This document shows, piece after piece, positions 58,212 to 64,000 of a DNA stretch of 64,000 nucleotides. The notes beneath the pieces are model-generated. The model did not search any database, was not told the origin of the DNA, and saw only the letters and a list, made by a program, of their open reading frames with translations. The stretch is from Acidobacteriota bacterium (GTDB lineage Bacteria; Acidobacteriota; Vicinamibacteria; Vicinamibacterales; CAVVIG01). The number at the start of each line of letters is the position of its first letter. Within the stretch, counting starts at the first letter, position 1. A program made the translations under genes and the position numbers. The stretch is taken from NCBI GenBank assembly GCA_003222535.1, contig QHWJ01000236.1:1-64000 (forward strand), in the 5' to 3' direction.

Positions 58212-59588
58212 TTACGGCTTCCTGCCGATGCGATACAGCTTCGACGCCGTCCGGACGATGAGGCTGCCGCCGGCGACGGCCGGCGTCGCCAGCGTCATCT
58301 CGTTCAGCGAATTCTTTCCGAGCACCTTGAAGGTGGGTCCGGCCTGCAGGACGTAGGTGTCGCCCTCTTCGCTCATCGCGAAGATCCGGCCGTTGTAGGC
58401 CCACGGCGACGCGGTGAAGCTGGCGGCGTCCGCGGTGATGCGCTGCCGCGGGTAAATCTCCCTGCCCGTTTTCGCGTCGTTGCACGTGAGGATGCCGCGA
58501 TCGATCAACGTGTAGTAGTAATCGCCGTGCACGAGCCCCGAGGGACTGTAGGCGCCCAGCGTCGGCACCGACCAGACGATTGACGCGTTGCTCGTCTCGC
58601 CCGGTTTCAGCGAGATGTCTCCCGACGCGCCCGGACGGATCGCGTAGACGGGCCGCAGCGGATCGGCAGGGTAGCCGGAGCTGATGTACAGCAGCCCATG
58701 CGCGGAGAGCGGCGTCGGGATCTGGATCGTCGACATCCCGGTCAACGTCCAGAGCAGCTTGCCATCGAGATCGTAGGACCGCACCTTGTCGGTACCCGCC
58801 GTGACGATCTCGGTGCGCACCCCGTTCTCCCACACGAACGGCGTCGTCCAGTTGCTTCCTTCGTCTCGATTGACTTTCCAGATCTCCGCACCGGTCCGCG
58901 CATCGTACGCCGCAACGAACGACCGATCGTCGTTGTCGTTGACGATGTAGACGCGATCCTTGTGGACGGACGGCGATGCGGCCGGGCCCCATCCGCTGCG
59001 GATTTTGAACGGACCCATGGGTTTCGACCACACGGGCTTGCCGTTCATGTCGAAGGCGAACAAGCCGGCGTTGCCGGAGTACACGTATACGCGCTCGCCG
59101 TCGGTCGCCGGCGTTTCCGACGCGTAGCTGTTCTTCTGGTGCTTCGGCTCGACGGGCACGCCGGTGAGGACGGTGCCCTGCCAGCGGACCTTCCCGGTCT
59201 TGAAATCGATGTCCCAGACGACCCATCGGTGCGCGTCGGATGAAGAGCCGATGTCGCGGCCTGACATCGGGCCGCCGAACGAGCGCGCTGTGTAGGAAGG
59301 AACGGGCTTGAGCGGCTCGTCGGCTTCTTTGGTGTTGACGGCGGCCGTGACGAAGACGTGATCGCCCCACACGATCGGCGAGCTCCACCCGCGCCCGGGG
59401 ACGTCGATCTTCCAGACGATGTTCTCGGTCGCGCTCCACGTGTCGGGCAGGGCGGGATCGTCGGCCGCGACGCCGGCGCGGCCGCCGCGGAACTGCGGCC
59501 AGCTGTCGGCGGCTCCGTCCACGATGTGGACGGAGAGGATCAGCGTGGTCAGCAGAACGCTCAGGACGCGTGTCGTGTGTGGAGTCAT
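58212..59588 (-). CDS. PQQ-like beta-propeller protein, secreted
   Basis: A 458-residue secreted propeller, paralogous to the one at 55.3 kb. Signal peptide VLSVLLTTLILSVHIVDGA. Blades include WPQFRGGRAGVAADDPAL, WDIDFKTGKVRWQGTVL, DGERVYVYSGNAGLFAFDM, AYDARTGAEIWKVNRDEGS and DAKTGREIYPRQRIT. It ends with LIVRTASKLYRIGRK. Function unknown. The start MTPHTTRV (59588) follows TGAGGCGAGTG; MRRVMTPH from 59600 is also possible. Confidence 0.85.
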   Translation of the reverse strand: MTPHTTRVLSVLLTTLILSVHIVDGAADSWPQFRGGRAGVAADDPALPDTWSATENIVWKIDVPGRGWSSPIVWGDHVFVTAAVNTKEADEPLKPVPSYTARSFGGPMSGRDIGSSSDAHRWVVWDIDFKTGKVRWQGTVLTGVPVEPKHQKNSYASETPATDGERVYVYSGNAGLFAFDMNGKPVWSKPMGPFKIRSGWGPAASPSVHKDRVYIVNDNDDRSFVAAYDARTGAEIWKVNRDEGSNWTTPFVWENGVRTEIVTAGTDKVRSYDLDGKLLWTLTGMSTIQIPTPLSAHGLLYISSGYPADPLRPVYAIRPGASGDISLKPGETSNASIVWSVPTLGAYSPSGLVHGDYYYTLIDRGILTCNDAKTGREIYPRQRITADAASFTASPWAYNGRIFAMSEEGDTYVLQAGPTFKVLGKNSLNEMTLATPAVAGGSLIVRTASKLYRIGRKP

Positions 59589-59668
59589 CACTCGCCTCAC
59601 CCTCGGGCGGTCGATTGTAGCCCACCAGCGCCCGGACCGGTCGATTCAGTTCAAGGGTTTCTGGACGT

Positions 59669-60049
59669 TCACAACCGCTCGGCGCCATCGAGCCTGGCCA
59701 GACTCCGATCGAAAGTGCCGAGGGGCAGATGACCCGCCTTCCGAGTCACCTCCACAACCAGGCAGTCTGAAAAACCCAACGCCGGCCGTCGGCGAAAGCT
59801 GGCCACGGCAGCAGCCACGGTTTCCGAATCCTGAAGCGCCAGATGCTGATGGTCGAGGAGCATCTCGACAGCGGCGGCGATTTCCACCGGACTCCGATCG
59901 TAAACGGACGTGAGGACCCACGTCGCTTCCGCGAGGACCAGATGCGGGACCCAGGCCCCCCGTGCCACGAAGCCCTCGGCTGCCGCCACCTGCTTTGCGT
60001 CGTCCCGCGTGACCAGCCGGACCAGAACGTTCGTGTCAACGGCTCGCAC
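59669..60049 (-). CDS. PIN-domain toxin (VapC)
   Basis: A 126-residue PIN ribonuclease: MRAVDTNVLVRLVTRDD with the first Asp, LAEATWVLTS with Glu, PALGFSDCLVVEVTRKAGH with Asp, and GTFDRSLARLDGA with the last Asp. It overlaps the AbrB-type antitoxin gene by 14 bases. PIN toxins cleave RNA. This is the second PIN module of the window and is unrelated in sequence to the one at 36.3 kb. Confidence 0.9.
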   Translation of the reverse strand: MRAVDTNVLVRLVTRDDAKQVAAAEGFVARGAWVPHLVLAEATWVLTSVYDRSPVEIAAAVEMLLDHQHLALQDSETVAAAVASFRRRPALGFSDCLVVEVTRKAGHLPLGTFDRSLARLDGAERL

Positions 60050-60296
60050 GGCGCCTCCGGATGTGCCGCCCGACGCCCGCCTTCAGCTCCGCCAGCGTCC
60101 TGGGCCTGGGAGGCGTCGCAAACAACGATCGGTGCACGTCCTCCGACGTATAACGGCCCACGCGACGAACAACCACCCGCTCACCGTCGTCGTCCCACGC
60201 GAGGACCGAGCCCGGGCCTATGCCGAGCTTCCGGCGAACTTCGGCCGGCACCGAGATCTGACCTTGCGCGGTGAGCTTCGAATGAGCGATCGCCAT
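60036..60296 (-). CDS. AbrB/MazE-type antitoxin (VapB)
   Basis: An 86-residue protein with an N-terminal swapped-hairpin AbrB domain (KLTAQGQISVPAEVRRKLG, IGPGSVLAWDDDGERVVVRR) and a basic C-terminal tail (RTLAELKAGVGRHIRRRR) that should wrap the PIN toxin. The stop lies inside the toxin gene. An ATTACC-AC-GGTAAT palindrome lies nine bases upstream of the ATG and probably binds this protein for autoregulation. Confidence 0.9.
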   Translation of the reverse strand: MAIAHSKLTAQGQISVPAEVRRKLGIGPGSVLAWDDDGERVVVRRVGRYTSEDVHRSLFATPPRPRTLAELKAGVGRHIRRRRASR

Positions 60297-60302
60297 ACGG
60301 AG

Positions 60303-60318
60303 ATATTACCACGGTAAT
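60303..60318 (-). promoter_or_regulatory. Operator palindrome overlapping a -10 box, upstream of antitoxin
   Basis: ATTACCACGGTAAT at 60305-60318 is a perfect 14-base palindrome. On the minus strand TAATAT (60308-60303) is a good -10 whose transcript would start within one or two bases of the ATG at 60296, so binding at the palindrome would block a leaderless promoter. Confidence 0.6.
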
Positions 60319-60321
60319 GAA

Positions 60322-60765
60322 TCACTTCACCACTCCCTGCGCGGCGTACTTCAGTTGCTTGAGCGCCGCCGCGTCGTTCCGCAGCTCCGTCTGCCCTGCG
60401 GGGAAGCCGCCTTTGCTCAGCATGAACGCGATCACGTCGGCGACCTCCGCCGGCTTCAGCGAGCCGGGTGCGTCGCCCGGCATCGTAATGTGAATGCGCT
60501 CGAACAGATCGCCGAGCGGCATGTCGTTCCACTCCGCGTCGAAATCCTTCCCGGTCAGCGACGGCGCCTGATCGGCGCCGCCCAGGTCCTTCGCGTGGCA
60601 GCCCTCGCACTTCTTTGCGTATATCGTGTCGCCGCGCGTCGCCTGCGCCTCGGTGTAGATGCCGCTTCCCGTCGTCTGTGCCGCTGGTTCCCGACTCGCG
60701 CGAACGTTGGAATCAAAGGCCGCCCATGTGGCGGCTGCCACGATTACCGCGACCGTGAATCTCAT
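60322..60765 (-). CDS. Secreted monohaem c-type cytochrome
   Basis: A 147-residue cytochrome with signal sequence (MRFTVAVIVAAATWAAFDS) and one haem motif KCEGCHAKDL; MPLGDLFERIHITMPGD supplies the likely Met ligand, and AEVADVIAFMLSKGGFP is the usual C-terminal helix. The family serves as periplasmic electron carrier, often beside PQQ propellers or dehydrogenases. The start at MRFT is favoured over ATG 60789. The stop lies only four bases from the antitoxin operator. Confidence 0.85.
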   Translation of the reverse strand: MRFTVAVIVAAATWAAFDSNVRASREPAAQTTGSGIYTEAQATRGDTIYAKKCEGCHAKDLGGADQAPSLTGKDFDAEWNDMPLGDLFERIHITMPGDAPGSLKPAEVADVIAFMLSKGGFPAGQTELRNDAAALKQLKYAAQGVVK

Positions 60766-60825
60766 GCTGCCCTCGGCGAAATCTTCCAATCAAACTACCC
60801 GATTACGATCAGGCAGGGGCGTGGG

Positions 60826-61893
60826 TCAGCCGGCGGCCAAAGCTGCGGCATGGCGCGCGAGGAATTCCACGCGCGCGTCGAAAGTCGCGAAACGTGGATC
60901 GGTTGTCTGCCCCTGCGCGTAGCGATAGTAGATCTGCTGAACGACGACGGCGATCTTGAAGACGGCGAAGATCTCGTAGTACCGGATACCGGACACGTCG
61001 CGCCCCGAGCGCGCGGCGTAGCGTTCCACGATCTCCTCACGCGTGAAGTACCCGGGGCGATCGGTGACCGTTGTGAGCGCATCGTGCTGCCCGGGTGGCG
61101 CAGTCGGCGACCAGTACGTCAGCAGGATCCCGACGTCCACCAGCGGATCGCCGAGCGCGCTCATCTCCCAGTCGAACACCGCGACGATCCGGCCGACATC
61201 GTCCGCGTCGAGCATGACGTTATCGAGCTTGAAGTCGCCGTGCACGACCGATGGCGCTGCCGGATCGCCCGGCAGATGCTCGCTCAACCACGCGGCCAGC
61301 GCGTCCATCTCGGGAAGCGGTGTCGTTCTCGATCGATGCCAGCGATCGGACCAGCCGCGGACCTGGCGTTCGACGAAACCGGCCGGCTTGCCGAGCGCGC
61401 TCAGAGCCTGCGCCCTGACGTCAATCGCGTGCAGATCCGCGAGTCTGTCGACCATCGCCTCGCTGAGGCGGCGCCGCGCCGGCGGATTCGCCAGCTTCGG
61501 CGGCTCCTCGGTCCGCACCACGGCGCCGTACCGCCGTTCCATTGCGTAGAACACCGAGCCGATGACGTCCAGATCCTCGCAGAGAAGATAGGGCCTTGGC
61601 GCGAGCGGAAAGAGCCGATGCATCGCGGAGAGCCAGCGGAACTCGCGCGCCATGTCGTGCGCCGTCGGCGGCACCGGACCGAAGGGCGGCCGGCGGACGA
61701 CGACGTCCGCGTCGCCGAACCGGACCAGATACGTCAGGTTCGAATGGCCGCCGGGAAATTGCGCCACGGCGGGCTCGGCGTCGGTGTCCAGCCCCGGTAC
61801 ATCGCAGGCCGGCAGACGCTCGCGCAGCCAGGCCACGAGGCGCGGCCAATCGAGTTGTTCGCCTGGACGAACGGCATTGGCATCTTGATCCAT
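60826..61893 (-). CDS. Phosphotransferase, APH/ACAD10-type kinase
   Basis: A 355-residue kinase of the aminoglycoside-phosphotransferase fold. It has [37 protein letters not shown], the catalytic loop [13 protein letters not shown] (HxDxxxxN) and the metal-binding [19 protein letters not shown]. These match the N-terminal kinase of human ACAD10/ACAD11 and bacterial LvaA rather than antibiotic-resistance enzymes. The divergent neighbour is an acyl-CoA dehydrogenase of the same pathway, so it probably phosphorylates a hydroxyacyl-CoA. Confidence 0.85.
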   Translation of the reverse strand: MDQDANAVRPGEQLDWPRLVAWLRERLPACDVPGLDTDAEPAVAQFPGGHSNLTYLVRFGDADVVVRRPPFGPVPPTAHDMAREFRWLSAMHRLFPLAPRPYLLCEDLDVIGSVFYAMERRYGAVVRTEEPPKLANPPARRRLSEAMVDRLADLHAIDVRAQALSALGKPAGFVERQVRGWSDRWHRSRTTPLPEMDALAAWLSEHLPGDPAAPSVVHGDFKLDNVMLDADDVGRIVAVFDWEMSALGDPLVDVGILLTYWSPTAPPGQHDALTTVTDRPGYFTREEIVERYAARSGRDVSGIRYYEIFAVFKIAVVVQQIYYRYAQGQTTDPRFATFDARVEFLARHAAALAAG

Positions 61894-61899
61894 CAGCCG

Positions 61900-62100
61900 A
61901 ACTTCAGCGTTCGAGGTTCAGGGTTCACGGTGCAGGGTTCGTTCGGGTTCTGCGTGCCCGGTTCACGGTTCGTGGTTGACCGTTTCACCACTGGTGCGCT
62001 CAGAACGCCGCACTGGAGAACCTCGAACTCTGAACCTCGAACCCTGAACCTCGAACATGAACGAACCTTGAACCGTGAACCTTGAACCCTGAACCCTGAT
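61900..62100 (+). repeat. GGTTCAGGGTTC / GAACCTTGAACC inverted array
   Basis: GTTCGAGGTTCAGGGTTC words (61910-61970) face CGAACCCTGAACCTCG and ACCTTGAACCCTG words (62020-62098). The array fills the divergent promoter region of the kinase/dehydrogenase pair. Same family as 4.15 and 51.3 kb. Confidence 0.9.
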
Positions 62101-62161
62101 CCGGTCGACCGCCTCACGGCTGCGCTGCGAAGGCTTCGGCGCTTACACTATCATGCGCGCC

Positions 62162-63376
62162 ATGCGTTTCGAGCATTCCGACAAGGCCATCGACCTGCAG
62201 CGGCGTCTATCCGCGTTCATGGACGAGCACATCTACCCGAACGAAGCGACCTTCCATCGTCAGATCAACGATGGCGATCGCTGGCAGCCGACCGCGATCG
62301 TCGAGGAGCTCAAGCCGAGGGCGCGCGCCGCCGGGTTGTGGAACCTCTTTCTGCCGGAGAGCGAGTACGGCGCGGGCCTGACGAACGTCGAGTACGCGCC
62401 GCTGTGCGAAATCATGGGGCGGGTGCCGGGCTTCGGCCCCGAGGTCTTCAACTGTTCGGCGCCCGACACCGGCAACATGGAAGTGCTCGTGCGCTACGGT
62501 ACGGCGGCGCAGCGCCAGCGGTGGCTCGAGCCGCTGCTCGCCGGCAGGATGCGATCGTGCTTCGCGATGACGGAGCCGGACGTCGCCTCGTCGGACGCGA
62601 CGAACATCAAGTCGCGCATCGAGCGGGCGGGCGACGAGTACGTGATCAACGGCCACAAGTGGTGGATCTCCGGCGCCGGCGATCCGCGCTGCAAGATCGC
62701 CATCTTCATGGGCAAGTCGAACCCCGGCGCCGCGCGCCATCAGCAGCAATCGATGATCCTCGTGCCGATGGACGCGCCGGGCGTCACCATTCGCCGCATG
62801 CTGCCGGTCTTCGGGTACGACGATGCTCCGCACGGACATGCGGAAATCACGTTCGAGGGCGTGCGCGTGCCGGCGTCGAACATGCTGCTCGGCGAGGGCC
62901 GCGGCTTCGAGATCGCGCAGGGACGTCTCGGTCCCGGCCGCATCCATCACTGCATGCGGCTCATCGGCGTGGCCGAGCGCGCGCTCGAGGCGATGTGCCG
63001 CCGCGTCCAGAAGCGCGTCGCCTTCGGCAAGACGCTGGCCGAGCAGGGAACGATCCGCGCCGACATCGCCGAATCACGGATGGAAATCGAGCAGGCGCGG
63101 CTCCTGACGATGAAGGCGGCGCACCTTATGGACACCGTGGGCAACAAGGCGGCGCGCGGCGAGCTGGCGATGGTGAAGGTCGTGGTGCCGAGGATGACGC
63201 TGCGCGTCCTCGATCGCGCGATTCAGGCGCACGGCGCCGCCGGCGTGTGCGACGATTTCCCGCTCGCGGCTGGATGGGCCCACACGCGCACCATTCGCCT
63301 GGCGGACGGACCCGACGAAGTCCACCGCGAAGCGATCGCGAAGCTGGAGCTCGAGAAGGGCAGGTCGCGCGAGTAG
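62162..63376 (+). CDS. Acyl-CoA dehydrogenase, ACAD10/11-like
   Basis: A 404-residue acyl-CoA dehydrogenase: [57 protein letters not shown] (flavin contact), [36 protein letters not shown] motif and [17 protein letters not shown] near the end. GAGLTN and the HHCMR motif are typical of the ACAD10/11 branch. TACACT ends 12 bases before ATG 62162, and no ribosome binding site is present, so ATG 62162 is preferred over 62153. It acts with the divergent kinase, probably in hydroxy-acid or levulinate-like catabolism. Confidence 0.85.
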   Translation: MRFEHSDKAIDLQRRLSAFMDEHIYPNEATFHRQINDGDRWQPTAIVEELKPRARAAGLWNLFLPESEYGAGLTNVEYAPLCEIMGRVPGFGPEVFNCSAPDTGNMEVLVRYGTAAQRQRWLEPLLAGRMRSCFAMTEPDVASSDATNIKSRIERAGDEYVINGHKWWISGAGDPRCKIAIFMGKSNPGAARHQQQSMILVPMDAPGVTIRRMLPVFGYDDAPHGHAEITFEGVRVPASNMLLGEGRGFEIAQGRLGPGRIHHCMRLIGVAERALEAMCRRVQKRVAFGKTLAEQGTIRADIAESRMEIEQARLLTMKAAHLMDTVGNKAARGELAMVKVVVPRMTLRVLDRAIQAHGAAGVCDDFPLAAGWAHTRTIRLADGPDEVHREAIAKLELEKGRSRE

Positions 63377-63391
63377 GGCAGGGAGGGCGCC

Positions 63392-64000
63392 CTACTTGAC
63401 CAGAGCGTCGATGAAGAATTCCATCATCCGATCCTGGTTCACGCTGCCGTGGCCACGGTCGGGTCCGACCTGCAGGTCAAAGCTCTTGCCGATGTCCTGC
63501 AGCGCCTGGACGAGCTGCAGCGAGTTCGCCGGGTGGACATTGTTGTCCGCGGTGCCGTAGTAGAGCAGCAGCCGTCCCTTCAGATTCTTCACATACGTCA
63601 TCGCGCTGCCGGCGTCGTACCCGTCCTTGTTCTCCTGCGGCATCCCCATGTATCGCTCGGCGTAGATCGTGTCGTAATTCCGCCAGTCGGTCGGTGGTGA
63701 GGACGCGGACGCGGCGGCGAAGACATCGGGGTGGCGCAGCAACTCCATCACGGACACATAGCCGCCGTACGACGTGCCGAAGACGCCGACACGCGCCTTG
63801 TCGACGTACGGCCGGTTCCACAGCGCCTTCACGCCTTCGGCCATGTCGTCCACCTCGACCTGGCCGAGCCTCCGGTAGAGCGCGTCGAGCGCTCGCTTGC
63901 CGAGGCCTGGGATGGCGCGCGAATCAAGATGGAGGATGAGAAAGCCGTACTCGGCGAGCGGGCTTGGTGCGACGAACGTTTCGCGCGCCGTGTTGCTGCT
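63392..64000 (-). CDS. S9-family prolyl oligopeptidase/dipeptidyl peptidase, partial
   Basis: The C-terminal 202 residues of an S9 serine peptidase; the start lies beyond the right edge and the frame is open to base 64000. The hydrolase domain shows YGFLILHLDSRAIPGLGKRA, the nucleophile in GVFGTSYGGYVSV, the Asp in YYGTADNNVHPANS and the His in GPDRGHGSVNQDRM. This DPP-IV-like arrangement is intact. It converges with the acyl-CoA dehydrogenase gene. Confidence 0.9.
   Translation of the reverse strand, partial: SSNTARETFVAPSPLAEYGFLILHLDSRAIPGLGKRALDALYRRLGQVEVDDMAEGVKALWNRPYVDKARVGVFGTSYGGYVSVMELLRHPDVFAAASASSPPTDWRNYDTIYAERYMGMPQENKDGYDAGSAMTYVKNLKGRLLLYYGTADNNVHPANSLQLVQALQDIGKSFDLQVGPDRGHGSVNQDRMMEFFIDALVK

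Overview
The window is GC-rich bacterial chromosome with no ribosomal, tRNA or replication genes. Several gene families point to the phylum Acidobacteriota, probably a Vicinamibacteria-like soil lineage: an ADOP-type MacB/FtsX permease, a sortilin/BNR-propeller protein, YVTN and PQQ-type propellers, Tat-exported enzymes and RHS/YD proteins. This placement is inferred from gene families, not from a marker gene.

Layout. 1-3.2 kb: remains of RHS/YD genes broken by an amber codon, a frameshift and a large internal deletion, next to a serine-recombinase scrap. 3.2-16 kb: a secreted protein, a YaeQ protein, a Tat-exported PatB/MalY-type aminotransferase, a polytopic membrane protein, an internally deleted DUF457-like protein, an alpha/beta hydrolase, an MFS plus propeller pair, a lipoprotein metallophosphoesterase and a porin plus CotH operon. 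16.5-23.7 kb: a frameshifted ABC exporter, the ADOP permease, YdeI and GNAT genes, and a second Tat-exported aminotransferase with a clear terminator. 24-35.8 kb: GNAT, Tat amidase, a beta-lactamase-family remnant, a YVTN propeller, a cytochrome, a thioesterase, a SWIB protein, an MFS/spermidine-synthase fusion and a BNR propeller. 36-43 kb: a PIN toxin-antitoxin module with a leaderless-type promoter, DUF1990, cytochrome P450, VOC protein, iron-type alcohol dehydrogenase and an MFS carrier. 43.4-46.2 kb: a small accessory island with a DUF4258-type toxin-antitoxin pair, small orphan ORFs, a hairpin-rich non-coding stretch, a SIR2-domain protein and a symporter remnant. 46.2-64 kb: an adenylating enzyme plus aldehyde dehydrogenase plus glycosyltransferase cluster, a LolD-like ATPase with a giant permease, two PQQ propellers, a FAD oxidoreductase, an AbrB/PIN toxin-antitoxin module with an operator palindrome, a cytochrome c, a divergent phosphotransferase/acyl-CoA dehydrogenase pair and a partial S9 peptidase.

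The most striking property is not a gene. Nearly every intergenic gap is filled by arrays of 6-16 bp words repeated in one orientation and then in the reverse complement, giving long imperfect hairpins. At least eight unrelated word families occur, several at three to six distant sites. Related short palindromic elements also sit inside reading frames (the 1229-aa permease, its ATPase, an amidase) and supply N- or C-termini of other proteins (thioesterase, GNAT, P450, BNR protein). Together with six pseudogene remnants this suggests a genome shaped by proliferation of small hairpin repeats and by gene decay.
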